Source: Microbispora catharanthi (GTDB lineage: Bacteria; Actinomycetota; Actinomycetes; Streptosporangiales; Streptosporangiaceae). From it: 64,000 nucleotides of DNA. The position numbers and the translations under genes were made by a program. Below, one piece after another: positions 40,471-48,901 of this stretch (positions are counted from its first letter, which is position 1; each line of letters begins with the position of its first letter). Under the pieces are notes generated by a model, which ran no database searches, was not told the origin of the DNA, and saw nothing but the letters and a program-made list of their open reading frames with translations. The DNA lies in contig NZ_VDMA02000012.1 of assembly GCF_006334915.2 (NCBI RefSeq), positions 62,001 to 126,000 on the forward strand, read 5' to 3'.

Positions 40471-41433
40471 ATGCATGCCATCGTCATCCCCGCTTACGGT
40501 GATTCCTCCGTGCTGGAGTACGCCGAGCGGCCCGACCCCGAGCCCGGTCCCGGTGAGGTGCTGGTCGAGGTCGCGGCGACGGGCGTCAACTTCATCGACG
40601 TCTACCACCGCGAGGGCCGCTACCCGATGCCGCTCCCGCTGGTGCCAGGCAACGAGGGCGCGGGCACGGTCACGGCCGTCGGGCCCGGCGTGACCGACGT
40701 CGTGCCCGGCGACCGGGTCGGCTGGGCCAGCGTCATGGGCTCGTACGCGACCAAGGCCGTGGTGCCGGCAGACAAGCTGGTCCGGCTGCCCGAGGGGCTG
40801 TCACCGGACCTCGCGGCGGCTGTGCTGCTCCAGGGGCTGACCGCGCATTACCTGACCCACTCCACGTACGCGGTCCGGTCGGGCGACGACGTGCTCGTGC
40901 ACGCGGCGGCCGGCGGCATGGGCCTGCTGCTCGTCCAGATGGCCAAGCTCCGCGGCGCCCGCGTGATCGGCACGGTCTCCAGCGCAGAGAAGGAGAAGCT
41001 CGCCCGGCAGGCGGGCGCCGACGAGATCGTCGGCTACGAGGGCTTCCCCGAGGCCGTCAGGGAGATCACCGACGGCGCCGGAGTGCACGTCGTCTACGAC
41101 GGGGTCGGCGCCGCCACGTTCGAGGGGTCGCTCGCGTCGCTGCGGCCGCGCGGCATGATGGCGCTGTACGGCGCGGCCAGCGGCCCCGTCCCGCCGTTCG
41201 ACCCGCAGCGGCTCAACGCGGGCGGCTCGCTGTTCCTGACCCGGCCCACGCTCGCGCACTACACGGCCACCCGCGAGGAGCTGCTGTCGCGGGCGAACGA
41301 CCTGCTCGGCTGGGTCGCCTCCGGCGCGCTGAAGGTGCACGTCTCCCAGCGCTATCCGCTCGCCGAGGCCCGGCGCGCCCACGACGACCTGGAAGGCAGG
41401 CGGACGACCGGCAAGCTGCTGCTGATCCCCTGA
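40471..41433 (+). CDS. NADPH:quinone reductase (QorA-like)
   Basis: 320 residues, closest in pattern to E. coli quinone oxidoreductase Qor: VAATGVNFIDVYHREGRYPMPLPLVPGNEGAGTV, GLTAHYL, VLVHAAAGGMGLLLVQMAKLRGARVIGTVSSAEK, VYDGVGAATFEGSLASLRPRG. It reduces quinones using NADPH. I choose the ATG at 40471 with CAGGAG upstream; the frame extends to 40390 but without a site. Only 89 bases separate it from the preceding MDR gene, so both may respond to the HxlR regulator. Its stop starts a 16-base tandem repeat. Confidence 0.9.
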   Translation: MHAIVIPAYGDSSVLEYAERPDPEPGPGEVLVEVAATGVNFIDVYHREGRYPMPLPLVPGNEGAGTVTAVGPGVTDVVPGDRVGWASVMGSYATKAVVPADKLVRLPEGLSPDLAAAVLLQGLTAHYLTHSTYAVRSGDDVLVHAAAGGMGLLLVQMAKLRGARVIGTVSSAEKEKLARQAGADEIVGYEGFPEAVREITDGAGVHVVYDGVGAATFEGSLASLRPRGMMALYGAASGPVPPFDPQRLNAGGSLFLTRPTLAHYTATREELLSRANDLLGWVASGALKVHVSQRYPLAEARRAHDDLEGRRTTGKLLLIP

Positions 41434-41478
41434 ACCGCTGATCTCCTGAACCGCTGAGCTCCTGAACCGCTGATCTCC
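41431..41478. repeat. Three tandem 16-base repeats starting at the stop codon
   Basis: Unit TGAACCGCTGATCTCC occurs at 41431-41446, 41447-41462 (one change) and 41463-41478. Since 16 is not a multiple of 3, the leading TGA appears in all three frames. Probably slipped-strand duplication of the gene end. Confidence 0.8.
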
Positions 41479-41498
41479 TGGGCCGTGGGCAACCGTCC

Positions 41499-42710
41499 TC
41501 AGGCCACCATGGCGACCAGCCGCCGCGCCGCGGCCGCGGCGCCGTCGGTACGCACCTCGCCCGCGACGGCCGCGGCACGGGCCGCCACGCCGGGGTAGAG
41601 GGCCCGGTCGACAGCCGTGGCCAGCGACTCGGCGGTCGGCGCGGCGGGCGGGTGCGCGATCCCGATCCCGAGATCGGCGACCCGCTCTGCCCAGTAGTGC
41701 TGGTCGTAGTGCTGCGGCAGGACGACCTGAGTTGCCCCGGCCAGCGCGGCGGCGGTCGTGGTGCCCGCGCCGCCGTGGTGGACGACGGCGGCGACCCGGG
41801 GGAACAGCGCCTGCTGGTTGACCTCGTCGATCGACAGGCAATCGGGTCCGCCGTCCGCCGGGGACAGGCCGGCCCAGCCGCGGAGCACGACCACGCGGCG
41901 TCCGAGCGCGCGGGCCGCCTCGACCGTCGCCTGCGCGATGTCCCGGGGAGCGCGGACGCTGCCGAAGCCGACGCAGACGGGCGGCTCTCCGTCGTCGAGG
42001 AACTTCTCCAGTTCCGGTGGCAGCGGGCGCCGGTCCGGCAGGATCCAGGCGCCCGTCTGCACGACGCCGACGTCAGCGGGCTCGGGCCAGGGCCCCAGCG
42101 TCGGGTCGGCGGCCAGCCAGGGCCGGTCGGTGAACATGTGACCTCGCGTGTCCGCCACCGGAGCCAGGCCGGCCGCGGCCCGGTGGGCGTTGAGCGCGGC
42201 GCCGACGGTGCCGTTCCAGCGCCGCGCGTCCTCGGCCCAGCGCGCGCGGTTGCCGGCCGTCGCGTCCGCCGGCGCCTGCCCCCAGACGGGTACGGGCGCG
42301 TGATGCGGCGACGGCAGCGTGACGGGGCAGTAGCTCACGTAGACGTAGCCGATCCCCAGCTGCTCCGCCACCGAGTGGGCGGCCATCGACATGGCCCCGC
42401 CTCCCACGATGACGTCGCAGCCCTCGGCCGCCGCGGGGATCGTGGCGAACTGGACGGCGACCGTGCCCTCGATCATCCGCCGGCGTTGCTCGGGCGTGGG
42501 CGGCGCCTGGACCCGTGGGGCGGCCGAGGCGGTCGGGCGCAGCTCCGGCCCGATGGGCACGACGGGGAATCCGAGGCCCTCGACCCAGTCGCGGAAGTCG
42601 GGAGGCACGCACAGGCGGGCCTCCTGCCCAAGTTCCCGCAACGCCATGGCCAGCGCCACCATCGGCTGGACTTCCCCCCGCGTTCCGATCGTGGACAACA
42701 ACACGCGCAT
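41499..42710 (-). CDS. Macrolide/glycopeptide-type UDP-glycosyltransferase (GT1)
   Basis: 403 residues of the bacterial GT1/MGT-GtfB group. N-terminal acceptor domain begins MRVLLSTIGTRGEVQPMVALAMALRELGQEARL, as in vancomycin/chloroeremomycin GtfB. The C-terminal nucleotide-sugar motif VVHHGGAGTTTAAALAGATQVVLPQHYDQHYWAERV is complete. Such enzymes glycosylate natural products or inactivate macrolides; the acceptor is unknown. The ATG at 42710 has AGGGGAG six bases before it, better than the upstream GTG. No biosynthetic genes are adjacent; downstream is the quinone reductase, convergent. Confidence 0.88.
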   Translation of the reverse strand: MRVLLSTIGTRGEVQPMVALAMALRELGQEARLCVPPDFRDWVEGLGFPVVPIGPELRPTASAAPRVQAPPTPEQRRRMIEGTVAVQFATIPAAAEGCDVIVGGGAMSMAAHSVAEQLGIGYVYVSYCPVTLPSPHHAPVPVWGQAPADATAGNRARWAEDARRWNGTVGAALNAHRAAAGLAPVADTRGHMFTDRPWLAADPTLGPWPEPADVGVVQTGAWILPDRRPLPPELEKFLDDGEPPVCVGFGSVRAPRDIAQATVEAARALGRRVVVLRGWAGLSPADGGPDCLSIDEVNQQALFPRVAAVVHHGGAGTTTAAALAGATQVVLPQHYDQHYWAERVADLGIGIAHPPAAPTAESLATAVDRALYPGVAARAAAVAGEVRTDGAAAAARRLVAMVA

Positions 42711-42900
42711 GTGCACTCCCCTGTGACGGCCCCTTGTGACGGCCCCTGTGACGGCATGGTGGACGTGAGCGTGCTCGCGGCTCGGTGCGGCGTCCGCCGT
42801 GGGCCGGCCCGGCTCACGGCCCCCGATTGTGCGCCGTCACCGGGGCCTTGCCGCAAGTCCCCCCGTCACCTATACGTTGAAAGTGGCGGAGATGCCTCGA

Positions 42901-43953
42901 TCAGGCCAGCGGGTGGGCCGGCCACTCCAGGAGGCGGGCCCCGAGCACGGCCGTCTCCAGCGTGAACCGCTGTGTGGGGTCGCTCGGCGAGAAGCCGGTC
43001 AGCCTCCTGATCCGCTCCAGCCGGTAGGTGATCGCCCGGGTGCTGACGCCGAGCCTGCGCGCCGCCGCCGTGTGGTTGCCCTGGGAGGCGAAGATCGCCT
43101 CCAGCGTCTCCAGCAGCGGCTCGGGGCCGCCGCGGGCGGAGGTCAGCGGCCCGAGCACGGTGGAGACGAGGTCCACGATCGCCTCCCTGTCCCGTAGCAG
43201 CACCGGGAAGACCAGCAGGTCGGCCGCCTTCAGCACCTGGGCCCGCAGGCCGAGCCGCTCGCCGAGGTCGATCGCGTTGACCGCTTCCCGATAGGAGGTG
43301 ACGATGCCGCCGGGGCCCTGGTGGGGGCGGCCCACCCCCGCCCGCCAGTCCGTGAGCGCGGAGCGTACGTGGTGGGTGAACTCCCCGGTCGCGGCGGTCA
43401 GCGCGCCCGGGGACACGCACACCAGAAGGCCGTCGCGGACGGCGACCAGGATGTTGTGCGATCCGAATCTCGCCACCAGCGCCTGCTCGATCCTCCCGGC
43501 CAGCGGGTCGCCCGCCGTCACCGGGGTGCGGGGCCTGGCCACGGTCACGACGTACGCCCCGGCGAGCCGCAGGCCGAAGTGCTCGGCCCGCTCGGCGTCC
43601 GCCCTGCCCTGCAGCAGGTCGTCGACGAACAGGCGGCGGGCCTCCTCCTCCTGCCGGAGGGCGGCCCGCTGGGCCTCCTCGTATCCCTCGATGTAGGCGG
43701 CCATGCCGCGGCGTACGGCGCCGAAGGCCCCGCCCGCGGTGATCTCGGCGGCGTGCAGGCAGGCGTCGGCGAGCACCCGCAGCGGGATGCCGCGTTCGGC
43801 GGCGAGGGCACCGCACTCACGCAGGCCGTCCATGTCGGCGCGGCCGGGCAGCCTGCCGGTGGCGGCCGACGCGGCCAGAACCGACAGGAACCCGCCGAGT
43901 AAGTCGGCGGGCACCCCGGTCGCCTCGCTCACGCGAGCGAGAACGCTGTCCAT
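42901..43953 (-). CDS. PucR/CdaR-like transcriptional regulator
   Basis: 350 residues. The C-terminal PucR helix-turn-helix domain (about 285-345; LLETLEAIFASQGNHTAAARRLGVSTRAITYRLERIRRLTG) is clear. A GGDEF-like or GAF-like middle region (about 115-270) and a helical N-terminal part (including ADACLHAAEITAGGAFGAVRRG) resemble RsbT-co-antagonist-type PucR proteins. The ATG at 43953 touches the stop of the ABC permease gene (TGATG), so it is the last gene of a three-gene ABC-2 exporter operon and presumably regulates it or senses its cargo. Confidence 0.85.
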   Translation of the reverse strand: MDSVLARVSEATGVPADLLGGFLSVLAASAATGRLPGRADMDGLRECGALAAERGIPLRVLADACLHAAEITAGGAFGAVRRGMAAYIEGYEEAQRAALRQEEEARRLFVDDLLQGRADAERAEHFGLRLAGAYVVTVARPRTPVTAGDPLAGRIEQALVARFGSHNILVAVRDGLLVCVSPGALTAATGEFTHHVRSALTDWRAGVGRPHQGPGGIVTSYREAVNAIDLGERLGLRAQVLKAADLLVFPVLLRDREAIVDLVSTVLGPLTSARGGPEPLLETLEAIFASQGNHTAAARRLGVSTRAITYRLERIRRLTGFSPSDPTQRFTLETAVLGARLLEWPAHPLA

Positions 43954-44753
43954 CAGACTCCTACGTCACGCCGTTCGAAAGCGAGCAGCGCCGTCATGAG
44001 GAGGACGGCCGTCGCACCCAGCAGCACAAGGTAGTCGCCGTACGGCCAGCCCTGATAGAGCGGCCTGCCGTCGAGGTAGTAGTGGACGGGCGAGATCCAG
44101 CGCAGCCAGGAGATCGCGTCGATGCTCCTGCCCATGGTCTCCACGATGTACCCGGCCACGCCCCAGACGCCGACCACGGCGAGCGCGATCTGCTTGCGCC
44201 CGAAGGCCGCGCCCACACACAGCGTCAGCGTCCCGAAGAACAGCACGAGCAGGAACAGCCCGGTGTGCGCGGCGAGGATGCTGCCGAACGGCACGTCCAT
44301 GTCGGCGGCGGACGAGGCCCCGGCGGCGACGGCCAGCGTCACCAGCGCCACCCCGAGCAGGCCGAGCGTCAGCGCGGCCCAGCGCTCCAGGAGCAGCCGC
44401 CTGCGGTCGATCGGCAGCGTCAGCGTGAGCTCCAGCGTCTTGGCCTCCTCCGGGCCGGCGATGGCCCGGTTGCCGAGGATCGCGGCGCACATGGTGAACA
44501 GCAGCGGGCCGAGGAGCTGGTAGGCGACCGCCTGCAGGTAGCCGCGCCCGGTCGCGATGTCGGTCATGCCGCCCATCAGGTCCCTGAACGCGCCGGGATA
44601 CTTGGCGATGGCCTGCCTGCTGAACGTCTCGGGGTCCTTCATCATGCTCGCGTAGATCGAGATGTACATCCCGAGGAACGCGCACAGCCCGACCGTCCAC
44701 CCGATGAGGGCGCGGCGGTACTCTCCGAGGCTCTTACGCACCAGCGTGGGCAT
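43953..44753 (-). CDS. ABC-2 type transporter permease
   Basis: 266 residues with six hydrophobic helices (including ALIGWTVGLCAFLGMYISIYASM near the N-terminus, AVVGVWGVAGYIVETM and YLVLLGATAVLLMTALLAF at the end) and an ABC-2 permease pattern (AKYPGAFRDLMGG... EEAKTLELTLTLPIDRRRLLLERW). The 5' end overlaps the ATPase gene by 20 bases. Substrate probably a drug, lipid or bacteriocin; unknown. Confidence 0.87.
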   Translation of the reverse strand: MPTLVRKSLGEYRRALIGWTVGLCAFLGMYISIYASMMKDPETFSRQAIAKYPGAFRDLMGGMTDIATGRGYLQAVAYQLLGPLLFTMCAAILGNRAIAGPEEAKTLELTLTLPIDRRRLLLERWAALTLGLLGVALVTLAVAAGASSAADMDVPFGSILAAHTGLFLLVLFFGTLTLCVGAAFGRKQIALAVVGVWGVAGYIVETMGRSIDAISWLRWISPVHYYLDGRPLYQGWPYGDYLVLLGATAVLLMTALLAFERRDVGV

Positions 44754-45642
44754 GACGGCCCTCCTCCTCGCTGTAGTAGGTCAGGAAGATCTCCTCGAGG
44801 TCCGGCTCCGCGCTGACCATGTGGACCACGGTGTAGCGGGCCGCCGCCTTGATCAGCGCGTCGGGCCTGCCGTCGATCGTGCAGCGCAGGCTCGCCCCCT
44901 GGACGACCACGTCGCGTACGCCCGGGAGCCCGTCGAACGACTCCTTGGGGACCGGCGCGTCGAAATGGAGCTCCACGTGCCGTACGGCCCGCTCGCGCAG
45001 GGCGGCGATGTCCTCGACCGCGACGAGGCGGCCCGCGCGCACGATGCCCACCCGGTCGGCCACGTGCTCCACCTCGGCGAGCACGTGCGACGACATCAGG
45101 ATGGTGTGGCCGGCCGTGCGCGCCTCCCGGACCATGGCCAGGAACTCCTGCTGCACCAGCGGGTCGAGCCCGCTCGTCGGCTCGTCGAGGATGAGCAGCT
45201 CGGGCTCGTGCATGAACGCCTGGATGAGGCCGACCTTCTGCTTGTTGCCCTTCGACAGTTCGCCCATCCTGACGGACAGGTCGGCGTCGAGCCGCTCGGC
45301 CAGTTCGTCGATCCTGCCGCGGCTCACCCCGCCGCGCACGTCGGCGAGGAACTGCAGGTAGTCGCGGGCCCGCTCCCTGCCCTCCAGGGCCAGCTCGCCC
45401 GGGAGGTAGCCGATCCGGGCGCGTACGCGCGGATCACGGGTGTCGGCGCCGAAGACGGTCGCCCGGCCGGACGTCGGCCGGATCACGTCGAGGAGCAGCC
45501 GGATCGTCGTCGTCTTGCCGGCGCCGTTGGGGCCCAGATAGCCGAAGACCTCGCCCGGCCGGATTTCGAGGGTGAGGTCCTCGAGGCCCCGTCTCGTACC
45601 GTAGAACTTCGTCAGTCCTTCGGTCTCCACCACTGCTGTCAT
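44734..45642 (-). CDS. ABC-2 exporter ATP-binding protein
   Basis: 302 residues. Walker A GPNGAGKTTT, signature LSKGNKQK, Walker B LLILDEPTSGLDPLVQQEFL, H-loop MSSHVLAEVEHV. A C-terminal extension of about 80 residues fits the DrrA/CcmA-like drug-exporter ATPases. It is the first gene of the exporter operon with ATG at 45642. LSKGNKQK instead of LSGGQ is common in this subfamily. Confidence 0.92.
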   Translation of the reverse strand: MTAVVETEGLTKFYGTRRGLEDLTLEIRPGEVFGYLGPNGAGKTTTIRLLLDVIRPTSGRATVFGADTRDPRVRARIGYLPGELALEGRERARDYLQFLADVRGGVSRGRIDELAERLDADLSVRMGELSKGNKQKVGLIQAFMHEPELLILDEPTSGLDPLVQQEFLAMVREARTAGHTILMSSHVLAEVEHVADRVGIVRAGRLVAVEDIAALRERAVRHVELHFDAPVPKESFDGLPGVRDVVVQGASLRCTIDGRPDALIKAAARYTVVHMVSAEPDLEEIFLTYYSEEEGRHAHAGA

Positions 45643-45734
45643 GCCGCAATGGTGGCGCTCCCGTCAGGCGCGGGGTATGCCCGCTTCCGGACACTTGCCG
45701 GTCGTGTTTGTTCGCACCTTCGGCAAAGCGGAGG

Positions 45735-46118
45735 TCAAGACGTGCCGCAGGTGGTGGAGCCGGGCAGCAGGTGGCGGTAGCGCGAGACCAGCCGGTAGCC
45801 CGCCTCCGCGAGCCAGCTCACCGGCGGGGTCAGCATCGCCCGGCCGGCCGCGCGCCAGGCCGCGCGCGGCTGCAGGGCGAGGAGCAGTGCGACGGCGCGC
45901 GCGCCGTGGGCGCGCAGCCCGTCCGGGCCCAGGAGCTGCACGGACGTCGCGACCTCCTCGCGCGTCAGCCCCACCGCGCCGAGGTCGAGGCCCTGCCACG
46001 CCCGCACGGCGGGCATGTACGGCAGGAGCCGATGCCCGGCGTTCACGCACGTCTGGCAGAAGGCGCAGTCGCCGTCGAAGACCAGCAGGACCCGGTTCTC
46101 TCCGCTTTCTTCGCCCAT
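45735..46118 (-). CDS. DCC-family (DUF393) thiol-disulfide-like protein
   Basis: 127 residues. N-terminal VFDGDCAFCQTCVNAGHRL carries the DxDCxxC signature of the DCC family, proposed to act as thiol-disulfide oxidoreductases. The rest is helical (YGLLPYMPAVRAWQ..., hydrophobic ALLLALQPRAAWRAAG) and may associate with membranes. ATG at 46118 is chosen over an in-frame ATG at 46151, which has no ribosome-binding site. It follows the 48-residue membrane protein by 10 bases, so it belongs to the cobD transcript. Confidence 0.85.
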   Translation of the reverse strand: MGEESGENRVLLVFDGDCAFCQTCVNAGHRLLPYMPAVRAWQGLDLGAVGLTREEVATSVQLLGPDGLRAHGARAVALLLALQPRAAWRAAGRAMLTPPVSWLAEAGYRLVSRYRHLLPGSTTCGTS

Positions 46119-46128
46119 GCCGTCGAAC

Positions 46129-46275
46129 CTACCAATCCTGGGACGGATCATTCCGGTCTCGTGGTGGCGGCGCCGGCCGCCGCGACGCGCGCATGATCAG
46201 CACGGCGAGCACGATCACCGCGACCGCGACGCTGAAGACGACCGCGAAGACCAGCAGCAGGACGAGCGCACTCAT
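46129..46275 (-). CDS. 48-residue single-pass membrane protein coupled to cobD
   Basis: One strongly hydrophobic helix (ALVLLLVFAVVFSVAVAVIVLAVLIM, residues 3-28) followed by a basic, proline-rich cytosolic tail (RRPAPPPRDRND). The ATG (46275-46273) overlaps the cobD stop as ATGA and has an AAGGGA site. Ribosome coupling and the helix argue that this is a real, previously overlooked gene. Function unknown; perhaps a small subunit for CobD or the DCC protein. Confidence 0.7.
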   Translation of the reverse strand: MSALVLLLVFAVVFSVAVAVIVLAVLIMRASRRPAPPPRDRNDPSQDW

Positions 46276-47228
46276 CGTCGATCCCTTCGGCGGTTCCGGG
46301 TGAGGGCGAGCCGGGCGGCGACGGCCAGGCCGACCGACGCGTACGACACCGCGCGCGCCAGCCGTACGGACCTGGGGATGTCGGAGACGGCCGGGCGGGG
46401 ACCGTCGCCCAGCTCCGGGCGGTGCTCCACCCTGCCGCCGTAGTCGTTGGCCCCGCCGAGGCGTACGCCGAGGGCGCCGGCGAAGGCCGCCTCGCAACGT
46501 CCGGAGTTGGGGCTGGGATGGCGGTGCCCGTCCCGCACGAGGACGGCCGCCGCGCGGCGCGGGGAACCGCCCGCCAGACCGGCGAGGCCCACGGTGAGCA
46601 GGGCCGTCAGCCGGGCCGGCACGTAGTTGGCCACGTCGTCCAGCCGGGCCGATGCCCAGCCGAACCTCGCGTAGCGCGGCGACCGGTGGCCCACCATCGC
46701 GTCGAGCGTGTTCGCCGCGCGGTAGCCGAGCAGGCCGGGCACGCCGAAGAGCGCGCCCCACACGAGCGGGGCGACGACGGCGTCCGAGGTGTTCTCCGCG
46801 ATGGACTCGACCGTGCCCCGCGAGAGCTCCGCGGCGTCCAGCCCCGACGGGTCGCGCCCGCACAGATGCGGAAGGCGTGCGCGGGCGGCGGCCAGGTCGC
46901 CCTCCTTCAACGAGTGGGCCATCAGCGCGCCCTCCCTGCCCAGTGTCGTGCCGCCGAGCACCGCCCACGTGGCGGCGGCGGTGACCATGGCCCGCGCGAT
47001 CGGGCTCGATCTGGTCATTCGCTCGGCGAGCAGCCCCGCGGCCGTCGCCACGCCGACACAGACGGTGGTGTAGGCCAGGCCCGCCAACCGCGAATCACGA
47101 TATATGCGCTTTTCGAGGGCGGCGGCCCGGCTGCCGAACACCGCGACGGGATGACCCCGCCGGGGATCTCCCACCGCGGCGTCGATCGCGGCCCCGGCGA
47201 GCAGCCCCGCCGCCGTGGCACCGTCCAT
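46272..47228 (-). CDS. cobD: Adenosylcobinamide-phosphate synthase
   Basis: 318-residue integral membrane enzyme (CobD/CbiB) attaching aminopropanol or its phosphate to adenosylcobyric acid. Conserved blocks: AAIDAAVGDPRRGHPVAVFG, ELSRGTVESIAENTSDAVVAPLVWGALFGVPGLLGYRAANTLDAMVGHRSPRYARFGWASARLDDVANYVPARLTALL, and PNSGRCEAAFAGALGVRLGG. At least four helices are visible. Start ATG 47228 by homologue length; a GTG at 47240 is close by, and neither has a strong ribosome-binding site. It is 42 bases downstream of a phosphotransferase gene, far from the cbiX-cobT-cobA cluster. Confidence 0.93.
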   Translation of the reverse strand: MDGATAAGLLAGAAIDAAVGDPRRGHPVAVFGSRAAALEKRIYRDSRLAGLAYTTVCVGVATAAGLLAERMTRSSPIARAMVTAAATWAVLGGTTLGREGALMAHSLKEGDLAAARARLPHLCGRDPSGLDAAELSRGTVESIAENTSDAVVAPLVWGALFGVPGLLGYRAANTLDAMVGHRSPRYARFGWASARLDDVANYVPARLTALLTVGLAGLAGGSPRRAAAVLVRDGHRHPSPNSGRCEAAFAGALGVRLGGANDYGGRVEHRPELGDGPRPAVSDIPRSVRLARAVSYASVGLAVAARLALTRNRRRDRR

Positions 47229-47269
47229 GATCCGGGTCACGCACGCATTCTGCCGTACGTGCGCATTTG

Positions 47270-48088
47270 TCACGCGATGGGCTCGTCGCCGAGGAGACGG
47301 CGCTGGATCGCGTCCTCGTTGGCGTCGAGCCAGGCCGCGGCGCGCCTGATCCGTCCGCCCGCGCCGCCGTCCCACATGCGCGCCCAGCCGCCGCCGAGCG
47401 TCCTGGCCCGGTCCCGCATGAGCGCGTAGGAGCGGCCGAACCGCGTCCTGGCCGTCTCCACCAGCTTGAGCCGGTCCCGCGCCGGCAGGCCGTACGCGTC
47501 GCAGAACGACCGCACCCGGGCCGCCGCGTCCAGGGACCGCTGCAGCGGGTCGCGGTCCAGCGGATCGGCGAGCGGGGCCCAGTGTCGCAACGTGGTGACC
47601 ACGTCGAACAGCCGCGTGGTCGGCCTGGCCATGTCGAAGTCGATCAGCGCGTACGGCAGGAGTCCCGAGCCGGGCCGCTCGCGGAAGACGACGTTGGCCG
47701 GGGTGACGTCGCAGTGGCCCACGAGCTCGGCAGGGCCCTCCGGCGCCGAGCCGTCCTCCCAGACGGCGCCGGGAGGCGGGCTGAACGAGGCCGCCGCGTC
47801 GTGGAAGCGCCGCAGCAGCCGGGCCAGCGCGGTCAGCGCCTCGTCGCCCACCGCGTACGCCGGCAGGGGATGCGCGGGCACCACGCCCTCGACGTACGTG
47901 AGGATCGCCCTGCCCCGCTCGTCGATCCCGAGAACCCGCGGCGCCCGGTCGAACCCGGCGGACTCCAGGTGCCGCAGCAGCGCGTGGACCGACGGCGACG
48001 TGGGCCGCATCGGCCGCCGCACCGTCGCCCCCACCCGTACGACCCCCTCGGAGACATCTCCGATGAGCGGGATCTCGCGTACGGACAT
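47270..48088 (-). CDS. Aminoglycoside phosphotransferase-family kinase
   Basis: 272 residues with the APH/choline-kinase fold. The catalytic loop GHCDVTPANVVF (HxDxxxxN) and the DFG-like LIDFDMARPTTRLFDV are intact. The N-terminal lobe carries TPSVHALLRHLESAGFDRAPRVLGID and a hydrophobic ILTYVEG hinge. Substrates of this broad family range from antibiotics to homoserine; none can be inferred. I take the ATG at 48088; an upstream GTG at 48115 is possible. It may share a promoter with cobD. Confidence 0.85.
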   Translation of the reverse strand: MSVREIPLIGDVSEGVVRVGATVRRPMRPTSPSVHALLRHLESAGFDRAPRVLGIDERGRAILTYVEGVVPAHPLPAYAVGDEALTALARLLRRFHDAAASFSPPPGAVWEDGSAPEGPAELVGHCDVTPANVVFRERPGSGLLPYALIDFDMARPTTRLFDVVTTLRHWAPLADPLDRDPLQRSLDAAARVRSFCDAYGLPARDRLKLVETARTRFGRSYALMRDRARTLGGGWARMWDGGAGGRIRRAAAWLDANEDAIQRRLLGDEPIA

Positions 48089-48394
48089 GGCGATGCAGTG
48101 TAGCCGCGCGATCACCGGACCGCAGTCGCGCGGGCGACTTCCCTATCGTTCCCCTGACGGGCGCTTCTCAGCGCCTCGTACGGCGGCCGGCGGCGCCGGA
48201 CGCGCCACGATCGGAACATCGGGGACACCCTCCTCGCACGCAGGGACCTGGACGAGGGCCTGAGCGACGTCGGCAGCAGGCCATCTCCGACGAGCACGGA
48301 CACCGGTCTCGGGGCCCGTGAGAGGCGCGGTCCGGCCCATGTCCGGGAAACCGGGTGTGTACCCGGTCCCCGGATCATGCAGAATTAGGCACGA

Positions 48395-48468
48395 GCGCCC
48401 TTAGCTCAGCTGGATAGAGCATCGGACTTCTAATCCGACGGTCGGGGGTTCGAATCCCTCAGGGCGCG
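48395..48468 (+). tRNA. tRNA-Arg (anticodon TCT)
   Basis: 74-base cloverleaf: acceptor GCGCCCT (48395-48401) pairs with AGGGCGC (48461-48467); D-arm TTAGCTCAGCTGGATAGAGC; anticodon stem CGGA...TCCG around loop CTTCTAA, giving anticodon TCT; T-arm GTTCGAATC. Reads AGA, a rare codon in such a GC-rich genome. CCA is not encoded. Confidence 0.97.
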
Positions 48469-48479
48469 CTCCCCCATCC

Positions 48480-48508
48480 AGCCCAGATGCCCTCTGAGCT
48501 GGGCTTTC
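48480..48508. terminator. Terminator of tRNA-Arg
   Basis: AGCCCAG (48480-48486) and CTGGGCT (48499-48505) form a stem with a 12-base loop, followed by TTTCCC. It lies 12 bases after the tRNA and probably ends its transcript. Confidence 0.7.
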
Positions 48509-48901
48509 CCTTGATCGGGCTGTGCCGAGGATGCAGCCGGACGTCACCAGATGCAGTCCCAGGCGGCCAGTCCCGGAACATATCCGAAATGATCTTGGCC
48601 GCATTTCCGCAAGGCGACGGGCAAACCCGCTGTGGACACTCTCTACCCGAGAGCCGCGGTCACGGGCATACGTCGGACTGGGACCCCCCACTCGTAGACG
48701 GTCCTGGGTAGCGAGGTGAGAGGGATGACGGGCGAGCAGTCGCGCGCAGCACGTCAGCCGGACGGTCGCGCGGGACATCCCGTGATCACGGGCCGGCGAG
48801 CCGGTTCCCCTGCCCTGCGTCAGGGACCAGTCGTGGGACAACGGGCGGGGTCACTGCGGTTCAGGCCGTACGGCGGAGCGCTGGGAGGCCGACGGCGCCG
48901 C
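48509..48901. other. Gene-free stretch after tRNA-Arg
   Basis: About 390 bases with no supported coding sequence on either strand. The region is less GC-biased by codon position and contains no clear direct repeat of the tRNA 3' end, so no attachment site is evident. It may be a remnant of an inserted element next to the tRNA gene. Confidence 0.4.

Noticed and set aside
48401..48841. A minus-strand open frame whose C-terminus reads ARPEGFEPPTVGLEVRCSIQLS
   Set aside because: This is a well-known false frame produced by reading through a tRNA gene on the opposite strand; it includes the tRNA-Arg.
48509..48901. A possible att site and integrated element after the tRNA
   Set aside because: I found no copy of the tRNA 3' end and no integrase; left as weak suspicion only.
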